Assembly (NCBI RefSeq): GCF_000381525.1
Contig: NZ_KB906606.1
Location: 5,376-69,375, forward strand
Direction of reading: 5' to 3'
Length of the DNA stretch: 64,000 bases
Source: Peptostreptococcus anaerobius VPI 4330 = DSM 2949
GTDB taxonomy: Bacteria; Bacillota; Clostridia; Peptostreptococcales; Peptostreptococcaceae
The position numbers were made by a program, and so were the translations under genes. The notes under the pieces were generated by a model, which worked only from the letters and a program-made list of their open reading frames with translations, did not search any database and was not told the DNA's origin. This document shows, piece by piece, positions 37,673-45,315 of this stretch (its first letter is position 1; every line of letters begins with the position of its first letter).

Positions 37673-38134
37673 ATGGCAAACAAAGCGAACAGCTTGTCTC
37701 ATACAAAATGGATGTGTAAATATCACATTGTGTTTACTCCAAAATACAGGAGAAAAATAATATACAATCAATACAGAAATAGTATTGGTAAGATATTGAG
37801 ACAACTATGTTCATACAGAGGTGTTGAAATACTCGAAGGTCATCTGATGCCTGACCATGTCCATATGTTGGTGAGTATACCACCTAAGTTAAGTGTATCA
37901 CAGTTTATGGGATATCTCAAAGGAAAAAGTGCATTGATGATGTTCGATAAGCACGCAAATTTAAAGTACAAATTTGGAAATAGACACTTTTGGTCTGAAG
38001 GATATTATGTAAGTACTGTGGGATTAAATGAGGCAACAATAAGGAAATATATTCAGGAACAGGAAAGACACGATATAGCTTTGGACAAATTAAGTGTCAA
38101 GGAGTATGAAGATCCCTTTAGGGATGGCAAGTAA
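37673..38134 (+). CDS. tnpA: IS200/IS605-family Y1 transposase TnpA
   Basis: A 153-residue single-strand transposase of the HUH/Y1 class. The metal-binding HUH motif is H62-V63-H64 in PDHVHMLVS. The likely nucleophile is Tyr126 in IRKYIQEQE. It starts after KWMCKYHIVFTPKYRRK, the family's usual N-terminus. The length is typical and the frame intact, so the enzyme is probably active. Its RBS is buried in a hairpin. Confidence 0.96.
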   Translation: MANKANSLSHTKWMCKYHIVFTPKYRRKIIYNQYRNSIGKILRQLCSYRGVEILEGHLMPDHVHMLVSIPPKLSVSQFMGYLKGKSALMMFDKHANLKYKFGNRHFWSEGYYVSTVGLNEATIRKYIQEQERHDIALDKLSVKEYEDPFRDGK

Positions 38135-38140
38135 TACAAA

Positions 38141-38275
38141 TACCCTTTAAAGGGTAGCGACGAGTCAAAGGCCGAGCTTGAACAGAGTGAAAGCCAGCGC
38201 CTTTAGACGCTGGCCGGTAACCCTTGGGCTTATAGCCCGTGTGCAAACCACCCGTTGGACGGGTGGTCATGATTG
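38141..38275 (+). ncRNA. Structured right-end region of the IS200 element (candidate RNA)
   Basis: Between the tnpA stop and the IS end are four perfect hairpins in 135 bases. They are TACCCTTT/AAAGGGTA (38141-38156), GCCAGCG/CGCTGGC (38193-38214), GGGCT/AGCCC (38226-38238) and ACCACCCGT/ACGGGTGGT (38247-38267). Only the last is needed as the transposition hairpin. The layout recalls the omega-RNA region at the right end of TnpB-carrying elements, but no TnpB is present. GAGCTTGAACA (38174-38184) is complementary to bases in the tnpA leader. Transcription as a stable RNA is an inference. Confidence 0.45.
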
Positions 38276-38305
38276 TGGCTCTATATATTATTTGAAAAAT
38301 TATCA

Positions 38306-38334
38306 TTTACATATTTTTTAAATGGTGATAGTAT
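38306..38334 (+). promoter_or_regulatory. Promoter of the leader ORF / CWB2 gene pair
   Basis: TTTACA (38306-38311), a 17-base spacer and TAGTAT (38329-38334) form a reasonable sigma-A promoter. It starts only 31 bp after the IS200 right end and 45 bp before the leader ORF start codon. Confidence 0.5.
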
Positions 38335-38378
38335 ATATACTTGTACAGGTATTATTTTTAAACCAAGGAGATGGTAAA

Positions 38379-38543
38379 ATGTTAAAAGAAAGAAAGAAAG
38401 AAAGAAAGAAAGAAAACTTATTAGTGTACCAAAAGGAAGACCTTAGTGAGGTTACATTTGGAGTAAGTAAGATTGATTCAAGTACAGTAAACTACTATTA
38501 TGAAATTAAGTCAGATATAAGAGGTGAAAGACATGAGAATTAA
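38379..38543 (+). CDS. Small leader ORF with an (AAAG)7 tract, probably phase-variable
   Basis: A 54-residue ORF with AAGGAG well placed before ATG 38379. It starts MLKERKKERKKEN and ends SDIRGERHEN; no family is recognised. Codons 3-12 are made of seven perfect AAAG units (38385-38412). Loss of one unit would bring TAG at 38422-38424 into frame. Gain of one would bring TAG at 38444-38446 into frame. Its stop codon overlaps the start of the CWB2 gene by 11 bp, and the CWB2 ribosome-binding site lies inside it. A frame shift here would thus alter translation reaching the CWB2 start. An upstream in-frame ATG at 38322 precedes the promoter -10 and is not used. Confidence 0.7.
   Translation: MLKERKKERKKENLLVYQKEDLSEVTFGVSKIDSSTVNYYYEIKSDIRGERHEN
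38385..38412 (+). repeat. Tetranucleotide microsatellite (AAAG)7
   Basis: Seven uninterrupted AAAG units, flanked by single A's, lie at codons 3-12 of the leader ORF. Because the unit is not a multiple of three, slipped-strand changes shift the frame. Confidence 0.97.
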
Positions 38544-39633
38544 TAAATTTAAAAATAAAATATCTATATTAATTTCGACAATGATGTTATTATCTTTTGG
38601 TTCAACATCGTTAGCCGACAGTGTAATTGATATATCTAACCTACCATCTGGAAAGGGTGTTGCTGTTGGCAATCAGCTTCCAGTGAATAGCCAGTCTAGT
38701 GATGGGAATATTGTTGTAGATAATGGAACAAAGCTATCAGTTAGCAGGATAGCTGGCAAAAATAGGTATGAAACGTCATATAAGGTAAGTGTGGCTCTTG
38801 GGGAGTATAAAAATATAGTAATAGCCAGTGGAGAAGATTTTCCAGATGCATTATCTTCAGGTCTGCTTGGAAGTATTATGGGGGCACCTGTTTTACTTAC
38901 AGAAAAAAACTCACTCAACCCATATTTGTACTCAGCTCTAGATAGTCATAGAAATCAAAAGTACTATGTAGTTGGCGGAGAATCAAGTGTTTCAAAAAGG
39001 GTTAAAAATGATATACAGACTTTTTCAAAAATAGACTTAAAAAATTTAGCTGGCAAGGATAGGTATGAAACATCAGTTTTAGTTGCTAGCAAGGTTAATG
39101 AGGATATTATGGGAAATCCATATTTAACAGATATGCTTGCCGTATATAGTGGTGAAAATTTTGCTGATGCCCTGTCAGCAACACCTTTTATGTATCAGAA
39201 TGATATCGATAAAAAAAATACCATTCCACTGATGGTTGCATTGAAGAATGGAAGTAAAATAAATTCTGAGTTGTATACTTTTGTGTTCGGTGGTGAGTCA
39301 TTCATTCCAAAGGGCAAGGAGGAACTTAGATTAGCTGGCTCTAACAGGTATAGAACATCTGTTGAGGTGGCAAAGGCATTTAAGACTAGATTAAATAAGG
39401 ATATTGATACAATAATAATTGCATCAGGTGAAACCTACCCAGATGCCCTATCATCTGGACCGCTAGCTGCCAAGAAGAATGCAGCAATCTTGCTGACAGA
39501 GGCAAGGGAATTAAATAAGGATGTTAAAAAATACATAGAAGAAACAAAATCCATTAAAAATGTAATTATAGTCGGAGGTGAATCCTCAGTATCAAGTCAA
39601 GTTGAAAAAGACCTTTCAAGTATTGTAAGGTAA
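38533..39633 (+). CDS. Secreted CWB2-repeat cell-wall protein
   Basis: A 366-residue exported protein with a signal peptide (cleavage near SLADS, about residue 29). It consists almost only of three CWB2 (PF04122) modules. These begin VSRIAGKNRYETSYK, NLAGKDRYETSVL and LAGSNRYRTSVE, each with the IASGExFPDAL-type loop and a VVGGESSVS-type end. There is no effector domain. Such proteins bind the secondary wall polymer beneath or within the S-layer. Codon use is host-like, unlike the giant adhesin. The ATG at 38533 is chosen because GAGGTG lies six bases upstream. It overlaps the phase-variable leader ORF. Confidence 0.9.
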   Translation: MRINKFKNKISILISTMMLLSFGSTSLADSVIDISNLPSGKGVAVGNQLPVNSQSSDGNIVVDNGTKLSVSRIAGKNRYETSYKVSVALGEYKNIVIASGEDFPDALSSGLLGSIMGAPVLLTEKNSLNPYLYSALDSHRNQKYYVVGGESSVSKRVKNDIQTFSKIDLKNLAGKDRYETSVLVASKVNEDIMGNPYLTDMLAVYSGENFADALSATPFMYQNDIDKKNTIPLMVALKNGSKINSELYTFVFGGESFIPKGKEELRLAGSNRYRTSVEVAKAFKTRLNKDIDTIIIASGETYPDALSSGPLAAKKNAAILLTEARELNKDVKKYIEETKSIKNVIIVGGESSVSSQVEKDLSSIVR

Positions 39634-39705
39634 GTTAAATTGTAAAACAAAAATTATATAATGTAAAATTTCAATAAGAATAGAGCGGATTCAAAATCCT
39701 ATTAA

Positions 39706-39749
39706 AACACCGAAGGCCAAATAAAATATCGCCTTCGGTGTTTATTTTT
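39706..39749 (+). terminator. Terminator after the CWB2 gene
   Basis: AACACCGAAGGC pairs perfectly with GCCTTCGGTGTT, followed by TTATTTTTA. Confidence 0.9.
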
Positions 39750-39881
39750 AGAAAGTACTCTCCAGATTAAAAATAAGTTTGATAATATAAGTGGTAGTAC
39801 ACGTAAAAATAAGAGTACATATTTATTTTCATGTGCTTATAATATGTACCCCTATTTGATTAGTATAGTCTTATTTAATTG

Positions 39882-40772
39882 TTATATACTACGGTTTAGA
39901 AAGTTCTTAAGGGCACCTACCATACCGGCATCATTTTTAAGGCTTGCAAATACTATATTTGTTTTTTCTAATATCATAGGGTTTAGGTACTTCTTTAGTG
40001 CTAAGTTCAGCCTAGGCTCAAAGTAGTCTGACCTAGCCATTATGCCTCCACCTAGGATTATTGTGCCTGGATTGTAGATATAGGCCATTGTTGATATACC
40101 TACTGCTAATTTGTCTATCATGTAGTCTAGTTCCTCTATATAGACCTGATCATCTTCTTCAACTTTTTCAAATATCATCTGTCCATTTACGCTATCCCTG
40201 TCAAGTCCGAGTCTGTCTTCTATCCTGTGGCAAAGGGCACTTGTAGATGCTATATCTTCAAATACACCACCATCTATATGGATCTTACCTATTTCTCCAG
40301 ATGTCATAGAGTCCCCACTGATAAGTCTACCCCTATGGATTAGGCATGATCCTATACCTGTGCCAACAGTAATCATAGCCACATTCTCACTCTCTATATC
40401 AGACCTGTTCCATAGTTCTCCCAAACCAGCTGAGTTGACGTCATTTTCAATATGGCATACTAGTCCAGTTTCTTCTTCTACTTTTTTCTTTACATTTAGG
40501 CCGCTGTATTTAGGAATTAGGTGGTCATCTGCATAAAGTACTATGCCCCTATTCGAATCTACCATTCCATGTGTGGATATGGCTACACCATTTAATTCAT
40601 AAGTATTTTTCAATTCATTGACCTTAGTTACAATATTATTTATTATACCAATTCCGCCTACTTCAAGAGCATCTGAGGGGAATGAGTCTTTCATAAGGAT
40701 AGAGGAGTCTTCCTTTAGTATACCGTATTTTACGCTTGTTCCTCCTATATCAAAACATATATAATTTTTCAT
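39882..40772 (-). CDS. ROK-family sugar kinase
   Basis: A 296-residue cytosolic kinase. The ATP-binding start is CFDIGGTSVKYG, the sugar-binding Asp is in HIENDVNSAGLGE, and ITVGTGIGSCLI and LGGGIMAR follow. The usual ROK zinc motif (Cys-rich, after GH) is missing: the segment reads GEIGKIHIDGGVFEDIAS, as in some zinc-free ROK kinases. There is no DNA-binding domain, so it is an enzyme rather than a repressor. Next to the maltose operon it most likely phosphorylates the glucose released from maltose. Beta-glucoside kinase is an alternative. It is divergent from the LacI-type gene. Confidence 0.88.
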   Translation of the reverse strand: MKNYICFDIGGTSVKYGILKEDSSILMKDSFPSDALEVGGIGIINNIVTKVNELKNTYELNGVAISTHGMVDSNRGIVLYADDHLIPKYSGLNVKKKVEEETGLVCHIENDVNSAGLGELWNRSDIESENVAMITVGTGIGSCLIHRGRLISGDSMTSGEIGKIHIDGGVFEDIASTSALCHRIEDRLGLDRDSVNGQMIFEKVEEDDQVYIEELDYMIDKLAVGISTMAYIYNPGTIILGGGIMARSDYFEPRLNLALKKYLNPMILEKTNIVFASLKNDAGMVGALKNFLNRSI

Positions 40773-41120
40773 TATCTTAAATCACCTTTCTATAAATTGT
40801 ATCTCTATAAGTTGCATTAAAATTGCCTTTTATAGCTTGTATCAAAAGTTGCATTGTATATCTTGTATAAAAAATTGCATTGTATAAAAATGCACTCAGA
40901 AATATATCGAAATTGCATTGCATAAAAAATGCACTGAGAGTTATATCAAATATAAATATGTCTATTGCATAAAGTGATAGCTATAGTATAAGGTATAATA
41001 GTTTATTTTTCAATTGCTAAATTACGTTTAGGCTGAATATTAGAAAATTTATATGTTTTTTAAAAAAAACTATTGCAATCGCTTTTTTTATGTGATATAT
41101 TCATAAATAAGAAATATCGA
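40773..41120. repeat. TTGCAT-rich repeat array between the ROK kinase and malR
   Basis: No gene. TTGCAT recurs near 40812, 40849, 40875, 40913 and 40964, and again in the two operators beyond. 40872-40909 and 40910-40948 are near-identical 38/39-bp tandem units, each able to fold as TTGCATT...AATGCA. TTGCAATCGCTTTTTT (41073-41088) resembles a LacI/CcpA-type site. The array lies upstream of both divergent genes. Confidence 0.65.
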
Positions 41121-41166
41121 AACCGGTTGCATAGATTGTGCAAAGTTTTTCGGAACCGGTTGCATA
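41118..41166 (+). promoter_or_regulatory. Twin LacI-family operators before malR
   Basis: GAAACCGGTTGCATA and GGAACCGGTTGCATA share the palindromic core AACCGGTT at 41121-41128 and 41154-41161. They are 33 bp apart, about three helical turns. Both match the cre/LacI pattern TGNAANCGNTNNCA except for the first base. Autoregulation by the LacI-type protein encoded just downstream is likely. Confidence 0.75.
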
Positions 41167-41200
41167 ATATGAAACTATTGTTTTAAAGGGGTGAGATATT

Positions 41201-42190
41201 TTGGTAAAGAAGGAAAAAGTGACCATTAAGATGGTTGCTGATGAGGCAGGTGTTTCAAAATCAACTGTTTCAAGGGTTATAAGTGATTACCCAGATATCA
41301 GTGATGACACTAAGAAAAAAGTTAGAGAGGTAATGAAAAAATTGAATTACCACCCTAGTGCTATAGCCAGGAGCCTAGCCAACAGAATCTCTAAGAATGT
41401 AGGACTTGTTCTACCGTCGGATGAAGATTTTTTCTTGAATCCATTCTTCCAAGAGAGCCTTAGAGCGATCGCTATAACAGCAAGTTCAAGGGGATACGAT
41501 ACTATGTTGGTCTACAATGACAAGGATGAAACAACAGCCATAAACAGGCTGGTGAGTGCCAACAAGGTGGATGGAGTGATTCTTATGAGGGCCATTGTAA
41601 ACGACAAGTCAATACAGTACCTCAAGGACAACAAGGTTCCATTTGTGCTTATAGGAAATTCTCTTGAAAACAAGGATATATACTCTGTAGACACTGACAA
41701 CTTCAAAGCTTGCAAAGAACTTACAAGGATCTTGGTGGAAAATGGTTGCAAGAAGATTGGTTTTATAGGTGGAGACAAAAACTCAGTAGTTACACTTGAT
41801 AGGCTTAAGGGTTATATGAGTGTTGTCAAAGAGAAAAAACTGTATAAGGACAAGACCATGATCCAAGAAAATGAGTTTACAAAGTTAAATGGTTATAGGT
41901 CTATAGAAAAGATACTGAGTGACAATGAGGATATAGATGGCATGATAGTAACAGATGCCCTGATATTTAGGGGTGTTGTTGATTATCTTACAGAGGTCAA
42001 CTACGGTAAGGATATAATCCTAGGGACATTTGGAGCTGAGCACCAACTTGGATATGACGATAGGTTCAAGGTATTTAATGTGGATGTTCAGTGTATGAAG
42101 ATGGGCCAGGCATCATGTAACAAGCTTATAGATATACTAGATGGCCAAAAGGTAAATAAGATGGATATTATTGATTATAAAATCATGTAA
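41201..42190 (+). CDS. malR: LacI-family transcriptional regulator of the maltose locus
   Basis: A 329-residue repressor. The N-terminal LacI helix-turn-helix is TIKMVADEAGVSKSTVSRVI with the hinge helix near NYHPSAIARSLA. A periplasmic-binding-protein-like effector domain follows (VDGVILMRA, KKIGFIGGDKNSV, RLKGY). The start is TTG with GGGGTGAG upstream. Its position directly before malE and behind two palindromic operators marks it as the local maltose/maltodextrin regulator. The effector is inferred from context. Confidence 0.88.
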   Translation: MVKKEKVTIKMVADEAGVSKSTVSRVISDYPDISDDTKKKVREVMKKLNYHPSAIARSLANRISKNVGLVLPSDEDFFLNPFFQESLRAIAITASSRGYDTMLVYNDKDETTAINRLVSANKVDGVILMRAIVNDKSIQYLKDNKVPFVLIGNSLENKDIYSVDTDNFKACKELTRILVENGCKKIGFIGGDKNSVVTLDRLKGYMSVVKEKKLYKDKTMIQENEFTKLNGYRSIEKILSDNEDIDGMIVTDALIFRGVVDYLTEVNYGKDIILGTFGAEHQLGYDDRFKVFNVDVQCMKMGQASCNKLIDILDGQKVNKMDIIDYKIM

Positions 42191-42231
42191 TATATATAAA
42201 AAAGTGTACTTATATTTTAAGGAGGTAAACC

Positions 42232-43518
42232 ATGAAATTCAAAAAAGTATTAAGTTTAGCTGCAGTAGCTTTGATGACAACATCTCTACTAGCAGGATGT
42301 GGAAATTCTTCAAGTCAGAAGTCAGGTGGAGGAGCTACAACTGTAGATATATTCCAGTTCAAGGTTGAATTTAAGGACCAGTTCAACAAGTTAGCTCAGG
42401 AATATATGAAGGAACATCCAGATGTTAAGATCAACATAACAACTGTTGGTGGTGGTGGTGACTACGGTGCTGCCCTAAAGTCTAAGTTCTCTTCAGGAAA
42501 TGAGCCAGCTATATTCAACATAGGTGGACCTCAGGATGTTAAGGACTGGCAGACAAAGTTAGAAGACCTAAGCGATGTTGCAATAGCTAAGCAAGCCCTT
42601 CCAAAGACTCTTGATGCTGTAACAGTTGACAAGAAGGTTTATGGTCTTCCATTCAACCAGGAAGGTTACGGATTTATATACAACAAGGAAATATTTAAGA
42701 AGGCTGGAATCAAGGCTGAGGACCTAAACACTCATGCTAAGTTGATGGAAGCTGTTAAGACTCTTGATTCAAAGAAGAAAGAACTAGGCTTAGATGCAGT
42801 ATTTGCTCTACCAGCTAAGGAAGACTGGGTAACAGGACTACACTTATCAAATGTATTCCTATCACCAGAATTTGGAGGAGATATAAATAAGGCATTTACA
42901 GCTAAGAATGTAGAATTTAAGTATGGCAAGCAGTTCAAGGATGTACTTGATATGCAGAACAAGTACTCAGTACAGCCAACAGCAAGCCTTGACTACTCAC
43001 AGCAGGTTGAAAAGCTGTTCTCAATGGGTAAGGTTGCTATGATCCAGCAGGGTAACTGGGTATACAACTCAATTGAACAGATAGATCCTGAACTTGCTAA
43101 GAACATAGGTATAATACCAATTTCAGTAGAAGGTGCAGTAGAAGGCAAGATGCCAGTAGGTGTTCCAATGTACTGGGCAGTAAACAATACAAAGGATGAT
43201 GCTACAAAGAAGGCTGCTAAGGACTTTATAAACTGGATATACTCTTCAGACAAGGGTAAAGAATATGTTCTAACTCAGTTTAAGTTCATACCTGCATACA
43301 AGGGATTTGATGAATCTAAGATCAGTGATCCACTATCTCAGGAAATCTACAAGTATGCAAAAGATGGAAATACAATTAACTGGGTATTCATGGGATATCC
43401 ATCAAGCTGGGGTCAGAAAACTCTAGGTTCAGAAATACAGAGATACGTAAGTGGTCAGGCTAGTTGGGATGATATAGTCAAGACTTCACAGAAGGCTTGG
43501 GGACAGGCTAGACAGTAA
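42232..43518 (+). CDS. malE: Maltose/maltodextrin ABC transporter substrate-binding lipoprotein
   Basis: A 428-residue lipoprotein with a type II signal peptide ending LLAGC (Cys23). It belongs to the family 1 carbohydrate solute-binding proteins (DIFQFKVEFKDQFNKLAQEY, GLPFNQEGYGFIYNKEIF, GKVAMIQQGNW). It captures the sugar outside the membrane for the permeases that follow. A hairpin after the gene probably raises its expression over the permeases. Sugar assignment rests on the phosphorylase and glucosidase in the same operon. Confidence 0.9.
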   Translation: MKFKKVLSLAAVALMTTSLLAGCGNSSSQKSGGGATTVDIFQFKVEFKDQFNKLAQEYMKEHPDVKINITTVGGGGDYGAALKSKFSSGNEPAIFNIGGPQDVKDWQTKLEDLSDVAIAKQALPKTLDAVTVDKKVYGLPFNQEGYGFIYNKEIFKKAGIKAEDLNTHAKLMEAVKTLDSKKKELGLDAVFALPAKEDWVTGLHLSNVFLSPEFGGDINKAFTAKNVEFKYGKQFKDVLDMQNKYSVQPTASLDYSQQVEKLFSMGKVAMIQQGNWVYNSIEQIDPELAKNIGIIPISVEGAVEGKMPVGVPMYWAVNNTKDDATKKAAKDFINWIYSSDKGKEYVLTQFKFIPAYKGFDESKISDPLSQEIYKYAKDGNTINWVFMGYPSSWGQKTLGSEIQRYVSGQASWDDIVKTSQKAWGQARQ

Positions 43519-43533
43519 TAAAGATTTAGATTT

Positions 43534-43573
43534 AGGTGCTGCTTGGTGATTTCAACTAGGCAGCGCCTTTTTT
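43534..43573 (+). terminator. Intra-operon terminator/attenuator after malE
   Basis: AGGTGCTGCTTGGT and ACTAGGCAGCGCCT form a 14-bp stem (three G-T pairs) followed by TTTTTT. It sits 15 bases after malE and before malF, a usual place for reducing permease expression relative to the binding protein. Confidence 0.85.
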
Positions 43574-43591
43574 ATAAAATAGGAGGCTATT

Positions 43592-44464
43592 ATGAATAAG
43601 AAGTTAGGAAAAAACGGTATATTTTTCTGGTTGTTTTTGGCACCGGTATTAATAGCACTGTTCATGGTGGTTGTTATTCCTCTATTGTATGGAGTTTATT
43701 ACTCATTTACAAACTGGGACGGGATAAATACACCTCAATTTGCGGGAGTTACAAACTATATACAGTTGCTTGGTGATGAAGGTTTTAGAAATTCTCTTTG
43801 GTTCACTACTAAGTTTGCTGTTGTATCAATTGTTTTAATAAATGCTATAGGTCTTGGACTTGCCTTATTGGTTACTCAGAAGATCAAGGGTAGCAACTTG
43901 ATGAGGACGGTATTCTTTATGCCAAACCTAATAGGTGGTCTGATCCTAGGATTTATATGGCAGTTCGTATTTATACAGGGGTTTGATGCTATAGGTCAGG
44001 CTGTCGGTACTGAAGCACTTCAGGGATGGCTATCTACTACTAGGACTGGTTTTTGGGGTCTAGTAATACTTACAGCATGGCAGATGTCAGGTTATATAAT
44101 GATAATCTACATAGCCCACCTAGAGTCAATACCCGAAGAGTTGGTAGAAGCAGCCCAGATAGATGGAGCTAATGTAATGCAGAGGTTTAGACATATAATA
44201 TTCCCTCTAGTTGCACCAGCCTTTACTGTAAGTATGTTCCTTACACTATCAAACTCATTTAAGTTATACGACCAGAACTTGTCACTTACAGGAGGGGCTC
44301 CATTTAACTCAACACAGATGGTAGCCATGAATATATACAATACTGCATTCTTGGAGAACAAGATGGCATATGCCCAGTCTAAGGCCCTTGTATTCTTTGT
44401 AATAATTGCAGTTATATCATTGACTCAGGTCTACTACAACAAGAAGAAGGAGGTAGAGATGTAA
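43592..44464 (+). CDS. malF: Maltose ABC transporter permease, MalF type
   Basis: A 290-residue inner-membrane permease with six predicted helices. The ATPase-contact EAA loop reads EELVEAAQIDGANVMQRFRHIIFPL. It lacks the large periplasmic insertion of enteric MalF, as is normal in firmicutes. AGGAGG lies before the ATG. The stop codon overlaps the next permease by one base, indicating translational coupling. Confidence 0.92.
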   Translation: MNKKLGKNGIFFWLFLAPVLIALFMVVVIPLLYGVYYSFTNWDGINTPQFAGVTNYIQLLGDEGFRNSLWFTTKFAVVSIVLINAIGLGLALLVTQKIKGSNLMRTVFFMPNLIGGLILGFIWQFVFIQGFDAIGQAVGTEALQGWLSTTRTGFWGLVILTAWQMSGYIMIIYIAHLESIPEELVEAAQIDGANVMQRFRHIIFPLVAPAFTVSMFLTLSNSFKLYDQNLSLTGGAPFNSTQMVAMNIYNTAFLENKMAYAQSKALVFFVIIAVISLTQVYYNKKKEVEM

Positions 44465-45285
44465 TGAGTACTACAAAAAAGAAAAATATAATACTAGTAA
44501 TTCTAGGTACAATACTCAGCATACTTTGGCTTAGTCCTTTTTATTTGATGCTGGCAAACTCTTTTAAGACTAAAAAAGAAATATTTGAATCACCTATCAA
44601 GATGCCTGGAGGATTACATTTAGAAAACTACACTCAGGCAGCTGATAACCTAAGTTTTGTACAGACATTCACAAATTCTATTTTGATAACTGTAATAAGT
44701 GTTCTAATAATAATAGTATTTTCATCTATGGCTGCTTACGCCCTAGCAAGGGTAAAGTCAAAGGTGAGTGCAGTGGTATTCTTTATATTTGTAGCCGCTA
44801 TGCTGATACCTTTCCAGGCAGTAATGATACCTCTAGTATCTTTCTTTGGAAAACTAGGTATGCTAAATAGGCCGGGTATAGTATTCCTTTATCTAGGATT
44901 TGGGTCTTCTATGGCGATATTCTTATACCATGGAACAATTACAGGTATACCAAAGTCACTTGATGAAGCAGCTATAATAGATGGCTGCAATAGGTTCCAG
45001 GTATTCTGGTATATAATATTCCCAATCCTAAAGCCTATAACAGTGACAGTTGCAATCCTAAACACTATATGGATATGGAATGACTACCTGCTACCATCTC
45101 TTGTAATCAACAAGATAGGTTCAGAGACTATTCCACTTAAGATGTTCTTCTTCTTTGGAGAATATACAAAGCAGTGGCACCTTGCTCTAGCGGGTCTTAC
45201 ACTAGCTATAATACCGGTTATTGTATTCTACTTCTTTGCTCAAAAGCATATAATCAAGGGAGTTACAGCCGGTTCTGTAAAATAA
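44464..45285 (+). CDS. malG: Maltose ABC transporter permease, MalG type
   Basis: A 273-residue permease with six predicted helices. The EAA loop is KSLDEAAIIDGCNRFQVFWYIIFPILKP. The TAATG overlap with malF indicates coupled translation and a heterodimeric channel. The GH65 phosphorylase follows 30 bp later. The ATPase for this transporter is the last gene of the locus, at 49940. Confidence 0.92.
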   Translation: MSTTKKKNIILVILGTILSILWLSPFYLMLANSFKTKKEIFESPIKMPGGLHLENYTQAADNLSFVQTFTNSILITVISVLIIIVFSSMAAYALARVKSKVSAVVFFIFVAAMLIPFQAVMIPLVSFFGKLGMLNRPGIVFLYLGFGSSMAIFLYHGTITGIPKSLDEAAIIDGCNRFQVFWYIIFPILKPITVTVAILNTIWIWNDYLLPSLVINKIGSETIPLKMFFFFGEYTKQWHLALAGLTLAIIPVIVFYFFAQKHIIKGVTAGSVK

Positions 45286-45315
45286 AAGGTCAGTGATGAC
45301 AACTACGGAGGTAAT

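Larger units (their letters stand above)
37540..38275 (+). mobile_element. Complete IS200/IS605-type element carrying only tnpA
   Basis: About 735 bp. The left side has a hairpin CACCCGC/GCGGGTG (37570-37586). The single gene is a Y1 transposase. The right end (38180-38275) is 96 bases identical to window bases 1-96, which fixes the right boundary. The left boundary is uncertain by about 20 bp, because no second left end is visible. There is no tnpB. As usual for the family there are subterminal hairpins instead of terminal inverted repeats. The insertion lies between the adhesin terminator and the promoter of the phase-variable CWB2 locus. Confidence 0.88.

Noticed and set aside
37540-38275. 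TnpB or IscB gene in the IS200-type element
   Set aside because: Only the tnpA frame is open; the remaining 140 bases are structured and too short for either nuclease.
38322-38378. Longer N-terminus for the (AAAG)7 leader ORF, from ATG 38322
   Set aside because: It has no RBS and begins before the -10 box at 38329, so it would not be on the transcript. ATG 38379 has AAGGAG at the right distance.
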